From Acanthosoma haemorrhoidale (Eukaryota > Arthropoda > Insecta > Hemiptera > Acanthosomatidae), in NCBI GenBank assembly GCA_930367205.1, contig OV884009.1, positions 33,675,841 to 33,739,840 of the forward strand: a stretch of DNA of 64,000 bases, given 5' to 3'. Each line of letters opens with the position of its first letter. Positions within the stretch are counted from its first letter, which is position 1. The notes beneath the pieces are model-generated. The model was given only the letters and a program-made list of their open reading frames with translations. It was not told the origin of the DNA and did no database searches. Positions 43,204 through 55,036 of the stretch are shown in pieces. Position numbers and translations under genes: made by a program.

Positions 43204-44276
43204 TATGATTGATCGATTGTGGTTCACAACGCTCATTTATCACCATGGAGTGTGCTCGACGACTTTCCCTCCCGATACAGCATGAGCCACAAAGACTACT
43301 AGGGCTCGGTAATCATGACATAGCTGGAAGTAATTCAACAATTAAATGCATCTTGACACCCAATAGGTCGAATTCCGTTCAGATCAGTACGCGCGCGGTG
43401 ATTATTGATCGCATTTGTTCTGACATGCCCTCATGTCCTATCACACCAGACATCCACAATTACTTAAAGGATTATGAACTCGCAGATCCTGACTTTCATG
43501 TACCCAAAGCTGTAGATTTCCTATGCGGGGCAGATTTATTTGGTGAAATTTTAACGGGGGAGTCATTCAAACTTCCAGATGGTCTTCCCTATGCCATGAA
43601 AAGTATATTTGGATGGGTTTTGTTAGGCAAGATTTCCGCATTGGGAACTGGGAGTCAGACTTCTTCGTTGGCTACGGCACAGAATCCTGAGCATGTTCTG
43701 TGTGATCTTATTTCAAAATTTTGGGAAATAGAAGAGGTCAAATCCATTCGTCATATCGACCCCTTGGATGCCAAATGTGAGGAGCAGTTTGTTAAAACCC
43801 ATAGCCGCGATAAGCAAGGTCGCTATATCGTCGGTTTGCCTTTTCGGGTTAAGGTCTCGGGGCTTGAACAATCCAAGTTTGGAGCACTACATCAGTTCCT
43901 AATGTTAGAAAGAAAATTTGCTCGGGATCCGACATTAAAAGAAGCTTATAACAACGTAATCCAAGATTATTTAAATAAAAATTTTGCGGAACCTGCTGTC
44001 CACCCAGGATTATGTTTTTTGCCTCATCACAGTGTGATAAAAAATCACCCTTCCATGAAATTACGTGTTGTTTTCGATGGGTCCTTTTCCACTGTTGCAG
44101 GCTCTCTCAATGAAAACTTATTGATCGGTCCGAAGTTACAAAATGATATCCGAGATGTTTTACTTCGTTTTCGCATTCCCCGCTTTGTAATGACCACTGA
44201 CATCAGCCATCAGCCAAATGTACCTAGGTATTCTGGTTTCTCCTGCTCACTGTCGGTTTTTACATTTCTTCTATAG
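43204..44276 (+). pseudogene. BEL pol: protease and start of RT
   Basis: The frame begins IDCGSQRSFITMECARRLSL, the BEL/Pao retropepsin site (DCG where DSG is common), followed by the DUF1758-type region with FLCGADLFGEIL and MKSIFGWVLLGK. RT begins FLPHHSVIKNHPSMKLRVVF, DGS. The frame is lost near 44215-44260, and the RT palm continues in another frame. Confidence 0.85.
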
Positions 44277-44757
44277 GGTTAACAACTCAGACGCCCTGGT
44301 AGAGTACGAATTCAAACGTTTACCTTTCGGTTTGTCTTGTTCGCCTTTTTTAGCCATACGCGTTTTGTCTCAGTTGATGGTCGATGAAGGAGATCCTTTT
44401 CCCCTTGCTGTTAAAGCTTTAAAAAACAATATTTATATTGATGATATCTTGACTGGTGCATACACGCTCGAAGAGGCAATACTATTACAAGAACAGTTGA
44501 TGCGGCTGTTGGAAAAAGGTGGTTTTGAACTCAAAAAATGGAGCAGTAACTCGAAAGAGCTTCTTGAAAATGTACCATCGAATGCCTTAATGTCTTCAGT
44601 CCCTTTATCGAATATGGAAGATTCGGTTGTGAAGCTGTTGGGTATGAAATGGGAAACATATCACGACATACTCGCTTACGATGTTCAATTAAGGGAGAAT
44701 GTTATCACCAAACGCGGTATTATGGAGTGTGTATTGCCCGCATGTACGATCCGCTAG
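44218..44757 (+). pseudogene. BEL pol: RT palm and thumb
   Basis: MYLGILVSPAHCRFLHFFYR, YEFKRLPFGLSCSPFLAIRV and the catalytic NIYIDDILTGAYTLEEA, then FELKKWSSNS and VKLLGMKWE, are BEL/Pao RT motifs. The frame is lost near 44730. Confidence 0.87.
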
Positions 44758-46286
44758 GTTACTTAGCCCCAGTAGTATTCAAGGCAAAAATAATTTTGCA
44801 GAGTCTTTGGCAATTAAAATGTGATTGGGATGAGACCATTCCAAGAGAAATTTCTGATACATGGGTAGCTTTTTTCGCTGAACTAACGAGTTTGAGGAGT
44901 ATCCGGATTCCCAGGTGTTTGTTCCCAAGAAAAGCTAAAGATGTGTGGGTCATCGGATTCGCCGATGCCTCCACTCTGGGATATGCGGCCGCAGTTTATC
45001 TCCGCATTTTATTGGAAAATGGTGAAATCTTCACTAGACTCATAATGGCAAAGACGCGGCTGGCACCGTTGAAATATATATCCATTCCAAGATTGGAACT
45101 ATGTGCGACACTGTTGCTAATTGACACTCTGAGCTCCTTGAGCAATTTTTTATCCGAGTTGCCCATTCGAGGCCATTATCTTTTCTCTGATTCCGCTACT
45201 GTGTTAGCCTGGCTCAAGACGCCTACTCAGCGACTAAAAACCTTTGTAGCCAATAGAGTGACAAAAATATTAAACTCGTCCTCATTAAACTCTTGGTTCC
45301 ATATTGCTTCACAAGACAACGCTGCCGATCTAGCTTCACGGGGTTGTGACCCTTCTATCCTACAGGGAAAAACCTCCTGGTGGATCGGCCCTCAATGGTT
45401 AGAAATAACTCCAACTGCCTGGCCAATTAAAAGTTTGAACCCTTCTAACCTTCTCGAAGAGAATTTACCCGAATTGAAAAACGTCTCTAATTTTCTTTCT
45501 TTGGAAAAGCCAATTTTTTTTGAAAATTTCACGCAAAACTTTAGTTCTTTTGAGAAAATGGTAAGAGTGCTTGCCTTGGTCCTTCGGTTCATTAATAACA
45601 CGAGATTGGGAAGAGGGAATGGCATTTTCGGACCCTTAACCCTTAAGGAAAGATCACAATCGAGAATTACCTTGATAAAAGGAATACAACGCTGTCATTG
45701 GTCGCAGGAGATTTCATCGAAGCAATTTGGTCCAACATATTTGAAACAGCTACAACCCTTCATCGACCACCTGGGTGTTGTCAGGGTGGGCGGTCGCCTT
45801 CAGAACTCTCCACTTTCTGAAGAATCTAAGCACCCCATATTACTACCTGATAAATCTAATTTTGTTAATTTGCTAATTGATGAGCTTCATCTTATTTATT
45901 TACACGCAGGCCCCCAACTCCTTCATTCCTTAATACGCCGTCAATATTGGATCCTTTCAGCGCGAAAGGTGATTCGAGCCAGGACTCACCAGTGCCTAAA
46001 GTGCCACCGCATTCGAGTAGCTAACTATTCACCATTAATGGGTAACCTTCCAATATCGCGATTTGAACAGGGCAGGGCATTCCTAAACACCGGAGTGGAT
46101 TTTGCGGGACCCATTTTAATCAAAGAGTCTACCCGACGTAAATCAGTTGTAGGAAAGGCCTATTACTGTTTGTTCGTGTGTCTGGGCACCAAAGCACTAC
46201 ACATTGAAGTCGTGTCCCAACTATCAACGGAAGCATTTTTGGGCACTCTAGACCGATTTATCGCTCGTCGGGGACTTCCTTCCTAG
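44700..46286 (+). pseudogene. BEL pol: RT end, RNase H and integrase start
   Basis: Long open frame: ARMYDPLGYLAPVVFKAKI, RNase H (VIGFADASTLGYAAAVYLR; RLAPLKYISIPRLELCATLL; LFSDSATVLAWLKTP; NAADLASRG), the integrase zinc head (HLIYLHAGPQLLHSLIRRQY; CLKCHRIR) and the integrase core start (GVDFAGPILIKE; CLGTKALHIEVV). It is broken at 46284 by a frameshift. Confidence 0.88.
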
Positions 46287-47029
46287 TAAAATCTTTTCAG
46301 ATAATGGTACAAATTTCGTGGGTGCCAACCGCCGGTTAAAAGAATGGGAGAGTTGGTGGAACCATCACCAAAATCAAAATACCATAGAGCAACATCTGGG
46401 TAGACGTGGAATAGTCTGGAAGTTTAACCCCCCCCTCAGCTCCACACTTTGGTGGATTGTGGGAGGCGGGAGTTAAATCACTGAAATTTCATCTAACCCG
46501 CATTTTAAACGAACATCCATTAACATTTGAGGAAATGGCTACCATCGCCGCGAGAGTCGAGGCTGTACTGAATTCCCGACCGTTAATTCCCACGTCATCA
46601 GATCCAGAGAACTTTGACGTTCTAACACCAGGGCACTTTCTCATAGGGGAACCTTTGGTGTCGGAACCAGAGCCCGATTTTTCTGACCAGGTACCTCACC
46701 TTTTATCTCGGTGAAATTTCCTGAGAAAATGTGTATGGGATCTGTGGAAACGATGGAGGCTAGATTATATTGCGGGATTACAAGACCGGATCAAATGGAC
46801 GGTTAACAGTCCAAATGTGGTTCCTGGAACTATGGTCCTTTTAAAGGAACCGAACTCACCTCCCCTCTCTTGGCCCGTGGGCCGTATCCTGGAGTCCTAT
46901 CCAGGTAAAGATGGTATTGTGCGAGTGGTAAAAATTAAAACCTCGGCTGGGGAATATGTCCGACCTGTTACCCGATTAGCACCCCTTTTTCCTCAAGATG
47001 AGCCGCAAAATCCTCCCATTACTTCTTAA
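46287..47029 (+). pseudogene. BEL integrase end and DUF5641 tail
   Basis: Frame pieces read IFSDNGTNFVGANRRLKEW (second catalytic aspartate), then from 46457 LWEAG-type WEAGVKSLKFHL, FEEMATIAARVEAVLNSRPL and LTPGHFLIGEPL. After another stop at 46714 come WKRWRLDYIAGLQDR and GTMVLLKEPNSPPLSWPVGR, the DUF5641 tail of BEL/Pao Pol. It ends at a TAA (47027-47029). Confidence 0.85.
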
Positions 47030-47218
47030 TCCCTAAGTAATGGGAAACACCGTGTTGGTCCCAGTATACGAATAGGCCATCAGTGTTTCCTGCTTGTCGT
47101 AAAAGGCGACTAAAGGAGCCACCCTTCCTTACAAATCCTTCTTTCCCCATGTCCTTTGACATCCATGTACCCTAACTTGTCCCATATGTAAATTTTGGAT
47201 AAAATTTGGTGGGCGGTA

Positions 47219-48559
47219 TGTTTACGCTTGTAATTCGTTTATTTTGTTTATTGGAAAAAAAATTATCATTCATTGTTTAAGCCCGAATAAGGGGTCTTGC
47301 GCTGACAAGTAATTATCTAACAAAGTACCCTCGTAAAATTTATTATAAAAAAGTGTAAATTAGAGATAAATATTTTTTTTTTGTATTTGTTTAGTTTTAT
47401 ATAAAGAATTAATAATTATTGATAATATTATAAATGTTCTAAGAATATCTTTGTGTTTCGAATGTGAGGGTATTGATTTTGTTTTAAGTGAAATATGTTG
47501 GAAAGTAAACAAAACGAATAACGATACGGGACGCCTCCGAGGCCCCGTAATCGGATTGAGGACACCACATCCTTTATAGAGGATTAAAAGTGATAAGTCG
47601 CTGGCAGTGTGGATCCAGACCTGAGTTGGCCAACACACACCAGAGTGCCCTCCCTCATCTCACCGCCTTATCGGCCTGTTGTTACTTATCACAGCCTTAT
47701 CGGCCTGTTGTTACTTATCACCGCCTTATCGGCCTGTTGTTACTTATCACCGCCTTATCGGCCTATGGTTTATGGGGAGCACCTCTGGTTGGAAATTCGA
47801 CTTGGAACAAGTATGGATATGGGCATATCGATCATCGACTCACCGATTCCATCCACCTGGAACCTCACAGCTGATTGACTAATCCACTATCTAGCTACGA
47901 CAGGTAACCTCGATGGACGTAGCTTTCACGTACTGAGGGTTTATGTTGTTTGTTTACGTCGTTCATCAGTTTACACCAAATAACACCAAACTATTCATAC
48001 GTATAGATAAACACGGACAGTGATGTATTTATGTCGTTCTCATTCTTCAATCAGCAAACTTTAAGTTAATAAAACTCTGGTTTACAGGTTTCAAGTTTAG
48101 TAAAGTTTAAGTATTTTTTCTGTCCAATAGTTTAAGTAATTTTTCTATCAAATAGTTTAATTATTTTTTTTTTTATCAAATAGTTTAAGTATTTTTTCTA
48201 TCAAATAGTTTAAGGAGTTTTTTTTATCAAATAGCTTAAGTATTTTTTTTTGTTTTTTTAATCAAATGCTATTTGTTTATTATCATCTAATAAATGTCAG
48301 TAATCTAAATCTGTCTTTCCAAAGTACTTGCACCCCGCTCTGTAAAGGTGCCCTTATCGGGCTTATTGCAATTTCGTTCTTCTTTATTTTTTTTTTCTTT
48401 CATTTCCCTGCATTAATGTTTCCGTGGTTTGTTTGAACCCCCCGCAATTGATATCTCGTTACCTTCTTTCATGATCTCAAAAGACCGGCATAATTGACAC
48501 GGGGTCAGAGAATTACACCTGTCGATTTTTTTTTCTTTATGGTGTCACTCTCCCCAACA
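47219..48559 (+). repeat. BEL right LTR (1341 bp)
   Basis: Same ends as the left LTR. Four copies of the 29-bp unit (from 47661) instead of three, and about five atcaaatagttt units instead of six. Preceded by aaatttggtgggcgg, a plausible polypurine tract. Followed by GGTAT and Gypsy-B RNase H. Confidence 0.9.
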
Positions 48560-50032
48560 GGTATTATACACGCGATATATACAAAAATTTTATAATTTAA
48601 TAGCAGGACACAAGATTATAGTGAAAACAGACAACAGTGCAATTACATTTCTACATAGCTGTAAAAATCCACCCAGTCGTTTGATCAGATGGATTAATTA
48701 TTTAGGGCCTTTAAATATTGATTATATTCACATTCAAGGAAAGCGAAACAAAATCGCTGATTTCATAAGTAGAAATCCAATAGAAATCCCGGATCGATTA
48801 GGAAATGATTCATTAAATTAAATGAATTACAAGAAGAAAAATTCTTTGAAAATATAGCAAATAATCAACAAAATAATGTAAAATTAAAAGAAAAATTTGA
48901 GAAAAAGAAAGAAAATTATAAAATAATCAATGGTATGATACATAAAAAATTAAAAAATAAATTCTATATTGAACTAACAAACAGTGATATAACAAGTCTA
49001 ATAAACATAGTGCATTTAAAATTTTGTCATGCAGGTATGAGCAAATGTTTAAACATTATTAAAGAAAGATTTTATTGTGTCAATTTAAGAAAGTTAATTA
49101 GTAAAACATTAAAAACCTGTCATAATTGTCAGATAAACAAATCATCCGTTAAATCAATAGTACCGTATCAGCCAATAATTCCTAAAATGAAGCTAGAAAT
49201 TATATCTATAGATTACTTGGGTCCATTTATTAGTAATAAAAATTATAAATATTTACTAGTAGCTATAGACAATTTTACTAAATATATCAAAATCTATCCA
49301 ACAAAAAGAGCAAATATAACGGGTGCCATATCATCATTAAATAAATTTTTTCAGGAAATGGGCATACCACAAAAATGTCTGAGTGATAACGCAACTTGTT
49401 TTACATCAGACAAATGGGAAAAATTTTTAATAAAAAATAAAGTAGTTAGAATCCTTACCTCAATAAGACATCTACAAGGAAATATTTCAGAACAGGTAAA
49501 TCAAGATATTTTGAAATATCTGAGACTTCTCATAAATGAAAACCATAAAGACTGGCTAAGCCAAATTAAAAAAATAGAATCTACGATAAATAGTCTATAC
49601 CATACGACTACCAATATTACACCAATTCAAGCTTTTTTCAAAATAGAACCATTACGTTTTTGGTCAGTATACATTGGAGACAATCCAAACAAATCACAAT
49701 TCAATGACCCGGAAGAAATAAATAAATTCATATACGACAAATTAACTAAAATAGGAGATATAAATAAAAACAAACATAACAAAAATAAAAATTTTACCGA
49801 ATTTAAATTACAAGACAAAGTCCTTGTTAAAGCTTTACGCATTCCGAAAGCAGGTATAAGAAATGCAAAACTTTTACCTATTTTTGAAGGGCCATACAAA
49901 ATAGTTAACCAAGTTGGTAAATCCACTTTCATAATAGCAGATGATGGAGACAACATTCGTGGAATGTTCCATGCCACGTTATTGAAGCTCTATTATGAGA
50001 AGGACATAAGTCAAGATCATGTAAAAATTTGA
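48560..50032 (+). pseudogene. Gypsy-B RNase H end and integrase
   Basis: After the insertion, RNase H resumes (KTDNSAITFLHSC), and the integrase is open from 48935 (365 residues). It shows the zinc head H-x3-H in VHLKFCHAG and CHNCQ, and the core D in ISIDYLGPF (about 92), D in CLSDNATCF (about 150) and E in NISEQVN (about 185). The C-terminal region reads LQDKVLVKALRIPKAGIRNA then FEGPYKIVNQVG. The copy is separated from its RT by the BEL element, so it is not expressible as one polyprotein. Confidence 0.88.
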
Positions 50033-50033
50033 A

Positions 50034-50190
50034 AGTAAAGTTTATTATATTGTATTAAAATGTTAGTATGTTTATTTGTTCAATCAAATTTGTCAATATG
50101 TTAAAATCTATCTAAAAACTTGAATTGAAGTTTATTGTATTGTATTAAAATGGTATGGTGTTTATCTGGACAATCAAATATGTTAACATC

Positions 50191-50240
<50 letters not shown>

Positions 50241-50710
50241 AAATTTTAAATTTATTAAAACCTTATATGAAAATTGGTGTCAAATGGACACATGTAAAAA
50301 CTTAAAAAATTGAATTTTATTCTAATGTACTAAAATGTTAGTATGTTTAATTTGTACAATCACGTTGGTAAATGTTAAAAGCTATATAAAAGTTTGAAAT
50401 TTAAAAGTAATTAATACTTTATTATGAAGATATTGTCAAACCAGCAATGTAAAAACTTGGAAATTATAAATTTATGGCACTATAGTTAAAAGCTAAGATG
50501 TCTGTAAGGTACAATTACATTTGTGATGTAAATGGTTGAAATGAAAAATGTAAAATTTTGGTGACACATAATCTGATATTGTCATTTAGTAATAAGAAAA
50601 TGCAAATTTTCAAAGTGCTAAAAAAGTGAATATTGAAATCAAAAGTAAAGTGGAATGAAAAATTTGTATCGACAAGGTCAAAAATATTTTTAAATCGGAG
50701 CGGACCCGAA
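50034..50710 (+). other. Gypsy-B 3' UTR with degenerate repeats and a long A-tract
   Basis: Holds three diverged units of the form gtattaaaatg.ta.(g/t)gttta..tg..caatca (about 50050, 50140 and 50330) and an uninterrupted A-tract of about 45 bp at 50191-50236. No clear polypurine tract precedes the LTR at 50711 (gagcggacccgaa). Confidence 0.6.
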
Positions 50711-51307
50711 TGTTATGATATTTTTAAATGACGATTTTAAATGGTGCTTGTAAATAATCTCAGAAAAAACGAGTGTTGAGAAATTTAGTAGCTATCCGTG
50801 CTTCATGTTTTTGAAATTGAAAGTCAAGAAGGCATCGGACAGAAGCGAGAAGAGTGAACCTCCTGGGAGACAAAAGAGTCAGTCGTCGTTGAGCAGACAC
50901 CGTTAGACGAGGTAGCGGACCCAAGCTGGCCCCTCGTGGTCCTTTTTCATTTTTCACCAGATGCGACAATAAGACATCTTTACTTTCACTCAGCATGAAG
51001 ACAGCGAGACATTTTTACTTTCACTCAGCATGAAGACAAATCAGATCAAGCATTAGAAGAAGAACAACGAAACCACCAACACGGAGAAGCACTGGCCAGT
51101 ATAATACGAAATTTTAAGTACGTGATTTGTTTGTATGTTAATTTTTAGCTGTTAAATGTGTGTAATAATAAAATCAATAGTCCTTTTGCCAAAAGTTTCC
51201 TAAAATAATTAACAGAACCCTGAGATAAAGTAAAAGTTATGAATATAAAGTTTTTATATAATTAAAATATGATGATTATTAATAAAAAATAAGAAAATAT
51301 TAGAATA
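50711..51307 (+). repeat. Gypsy-B 3' LTR (597 bp)
   Basis: Same ends as 37212-37801. It carries an extra 13 bp after the first 20 bp and lacks one cttcat unit. Followed by the GTAT target duplication. Confidence 0.9.
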
Positions 51308-51727
51308 GTATACTATTATGTACATGAGCAATAATGTCAATCAACTATTACCGGGAGAGGAAAAACTCCACAACATATCAACTTTATAAACTAAATAAGT
51401 CCACACCCAGCAAATCATTACTTCCTTAGCAGAATCGTTGGTCTCATGTGCAATGAATTAAGAAAAAAATACATGGTTCGATCTGACCTGATCGTATGAT
51501 GTCTTTATTCAATTGAGAGGGGGGCCTTAAACATAGCTACTCCTATAGATATTATTGAAAAATGCAAATATTGAGCTTAGAAAAAAAATTATAAACGTAT
51601 TGAAATAAAAGAATGCACACATATAACATATGTTTTACTGTTGTTGTATAATAAACAACTATAATTCAATGAATGGTAGATTTTATTAGTTCATTAACAT
51701 TTGTTATTTTGAAGGATGTCTTTATGT

Positions 51728-52500
51728 ATAATAAATATTGAAAATTTTCACAATATTCTTCTTCTTTATCAATTTTTATTACATACAATAATCCGACGTT
51801 TTGGACTCAATCAGTCCGTCATCGAGCACTCCCATTAATTTTGGCTGTTGTTTTATTATTGCTTAAGGGAGTTTGTATGATTTTTATATCGTCTGGTTTT
51901 TCAGGCTTTTGTGTCCTTATATTAGTCTTCCTTGGATTATTATACCATATCCTATTTATTACCACTTTCGGGTAATCATTTTTTAACAATATATTTTAGC
52001 TAGTTCAATATAAAGATAATAACAGATCTAGTATACTTTTAGAATCAATTCACATAACCAAAAATGCTGTGGATTATAAAACAGATGTAAAAGGAATAAG
52101 TTACACTATGTTAAGATAATTAATGACTTTTTTTTTAATAATAGCTGACAACAAGTAGACAGATAAGATTGTACACATTAAATACAACTTTGAACTGACA
52201 ACACACAGCAACCTGTAGCTACAGCTGATGCCAGAGATAGGCCTGACTGACAGACACAATTTAATTTGAAACAACACAGCATGTGAGTATTTAATTTTTT
52301 TTTTTTAATTGTTGAAAAATTATTGTTTTAATATAAATATAAGTTTTACTCATTTTTATTGTACTAATATTTTTCTTTTGATTGTGTATGGAATAATTGA
52401 TGATGATGGACTGATTGAGTCCGAAATGTTGCATTATTGTGTAAATATATTATAAAAATCGATAAAGAAGGATATCGAGCACATTTGCAATATTTATTAT
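51728..52500. mobile_element. Non-autonomous terminal-inverted-repeat element (MITE-like)
   Basis: About 100 bp at 51728-51827 is the diverged reverse complement of 52400-52500 (outer ends ataataaatattg / caatatttattat; inner parts ttggactcaatcagtcc / ggactgattgagtcc). The 570-bp interior has no coding frame. It lies in the PI3K intron between the Gypsy-B insertion and the PX exon. Confidence 0.6.
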
Positions 52501-53209
52501 TTATTGGTTCTGTTATCTATTAAAAACAAACAGTGTAATATGTGATTTAATTATTATTACATATATAACATAAAAAATTGTTAGTTACTGAATGAATAAG
52601 TTGATCATGGTGAGCAAACCAAGGTGATGGACCAAGACAAAACATAAACCTCCCAATAGAAATTGTTGTCTGTTGCTTCTTTAACCAGCTACAGGCCACA
52701 AATGGACTTCTATTGAAGTGAAAATGCAAGCAAGCTGCTTGCTACCAGCTAAGGATTTAAGTTAACTGACTTAAGCTCTAAATTTTCTGTATTTTAACAC
52801 TGGGCACATTCCATCCTCTTTCACTAAGAGAACATGTAGTTCTAAACAGATATAAATTTATGAACTCTTCTTAAAAAGTATCCTTTTAAAAATTTCACAT
52901 GTTAAGCTTAGGTAGGTTTAGTTCCTGACCTTAATGTGTTTCAGTAAAATCTACAGTAAAGTAAGTGGGGATTTATGCAGGTCACCGTGCACCTTTGGTC
53001 TTCAACAACTTCAATGATTCTGTTTATATAGTCCTTAATCTTTAGCTTACAATGGCTAAAACTGACCTATGGATCGTAAAAAATTGTTTTTGTCATAAAA
53101 ATCGTTGCTTAGGTGCCTAAATCTCAAACATACCAACAATCGTAAGTTACTAACCATTTTAAATAAAATAATATTAATCCTATTTAATGAATAAATATTA
53201 AAAGCTTAC

Positions 53210-53409
53210 CTTTCAGTTTGTGTTCATGGATAGAAGACTCTTGCTGGTCTCTTAAAAGTGGATGAAAAAATGTATAGACTAAATCAGAATGACAAATTTC
53301 ATCTGCCATATTAAAAAGTGACTGAAGAAATTTCTTTATATCGTGCATTCTTTTATCAGTAACTTGTTTTACATTTGATCTACCCACATGTAAACTGGAG
53401 CTAGGAAGA
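53210..53409 (-). CDS. Pi3K68D: Class II PI3K exon (PX domain, second half)
   Basis: 200 nt: 1 base closing the preceding codon, 66 codons, and 1 base opening the next. It encodes PSSSLHVGRSNVKQVTDKRM and FLQSLFNMADEICHSDLVYT, ending in FFHPLLRD. These are the helical half of the PX domain and the HSDLVxTFFHPLLRD motif conserved in class II PI3Ks. The acceptor is TTTTTATAG and the donor GTAAG. Confidence 0.92.
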
Positions 53410-54835
53410 CTATAAAAAGAAATGACATACTTATTTTAGTATACAAGTAATAAACTAATGTTGTTTTCAATTTACTAAAAAACAAATTAAAAATAAATTA
53501 TTAAACATATAGGAAAGTGTGTTGCTTCTAACACAGTAACCCACCCTGCCATAAATTTTACATGGATATAATAACCTCACGAAAAAGATCTATAAGCCTA
53601 CCTTTTTATGATAATGTTTTTTGCTCATCTTTAATCTAAGTATGTGCTTTATGTTTATAGAGCTCAGCTGGAAGAAATTTGACTGTCTATATCAAGTATC
53701 TTGTTTATTTTAAGTTTTACATTAACTTCCATTACATTATCTTCATCAGGTGATATTTCTATACTTTCCTTATTGCTGTGTTCAATATTGACCTCAAAGC
53801 AACTTGTTTACACAACCTTCTCATTCAACTAAGTGTAGTATCCATCTTTCCAAGCTTATCTCAACAAGCTTTTTCGGTTAACAGGGTCAAGTTTAAAAAA
53901 ACCATATTTAAAGTGCAATCTTCTACACCTTATTCTAATCCATTTAATATTACAGAGTATGTTCCTTTGATAACTAGTCATAAATTTTTCTTGCTTGCCA
54001 ATTAAGCATTGTATGTGACATTTAGACAATTACAAACCTTTACAAACAAAATTACCCAGGGTAAGCCATAACTAATATTTGGCACTGTGAAATGATTGCG
54101 TGATATGGACAGACATTCTGCAAGTTCGAGTATAAAAAATTTATAGAGAGAAAAAAAAAAATTTAACCATATATGATGGTTGTGAGGGTACCTCCATACA
54201 CAAGAGGGACTTGACTGGGAGCCATGTCATCAAATACAGAAACCCTGTGATGGATAAAGAGAGATGCAAGAGATACAAGAAGCCGAAAATTTCATTGGTT
54301 CGAGTGGTCAATAAAGCAAATTAATTCCATGTACTAAATATTACCGGAATATCATGCAACAGTATATGGCCTGATACAAAATTATGAAGCATATTTAACA
54401 AGTAACAGCTTCATAAAAAAACCAACTGAAATATTTACATCTCAATTAAAAATGTCTAGTGACAATTTCCTATTTAACAAAGAATTTATGTAAGCCGGAA
54501 GCTACAGTGAATTGCTAAGATTCCTAAATTAATTTTAAAATAAAGAACTATTTGGAAAAGCAAGCATTTATTTAATTGGTTCATGATGAAAATATTTTTG
54601 CAGAATTGTTTTCATATCAAAATCAGCTTTATTTTGTTCACATAAATGGCTTTGCGATAATGAGAGGGAGTTTCCAGTTTTACTCTATTGCATATATGTA
54701 ATAAATTCTAAATTACCTGTATGATTGAAAAATAGGCAAACCTGCTAAATAAAAATAATTATTTGAAAATATTTTAAAAAATATAAAAAGAGAAACTTAA
54801 TACTAATATTTATACGAGAATTAAGAAAGAATTAC

Positions 54836-55036
54836 CTGTAACATTTTGCTAATGGGAAAAGCAGACAAAGCTTCTGATGAAATTCACAAAACTCTTTATA
54901 GGACCTAAAAAGGTATGATGGGTCTCTTTGGTTCACTCTTTCTACTTTTAAAATGTACATGTAATATTTTTCAGGATCATACCGTTTTTGATAACTGTGT
55001 ACTTCTACACTTTTTAAACGTCCTTCTTGATACATA
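54836..55036 (-). CDS. Pi3K68D: Class II PI3K exon (PX domain, first half)
   Basis: 201 nt, encoding QEGRLKSVEVHSYQKRYDPE, KYYMYILKVER and SYLFRSYKEFCEFHQKL, the beta-sheet and first helix of a PX domain, which binds 3-phosphoinositides. It joins both neighbours in phase (each junction completes a serine codon). Confidence 0.92.

Larger units (their letters stand above)
41620..48559 (+). mobile_element. BEL/Pao retrotransposon nested in Gypsy-B, rearranged
   Basis: LTR copies at 41620-42955 and 47219-48559, with GGTAT at 41615-41619, 42956-42960 and 48560-48564. The internal region starts only at the protease (43209), in the order protease, RT, RNase H, integrase, DUF5641, which is BEL/Pao. 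The expected primer site and gag are absent. In their place are 248 bp of Gypsy-B RNase H (42956-43203), a duplicate of 48560-48812. Several frameshifts disable the polyprotein. Confidence 0.9.
37212..51307 (+). mobile_element. Gypsy-B: Ty3/Gypsy retrotransposon in the PI3K PX-C2 intron, interrupted by a BEL element
   Basis: LTRs at 37212-37801 and 50711-51307, with the 4-bp target duplication GTAT at 37208-37211 and 51308-51311. Primer site, gag and protease-RT-RNase H lead to a BEL/Pao insertion at 41620-48559. The element resumes with the rest of RNase H, integrase and the 3' LTR. It is on the plus strand, antisense to the host gene. Its base composition is extremely A-rich in the sense strand (lysine/asparagine-rich proteins), unlike Gypsy-A. 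Confidence 0.92.
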
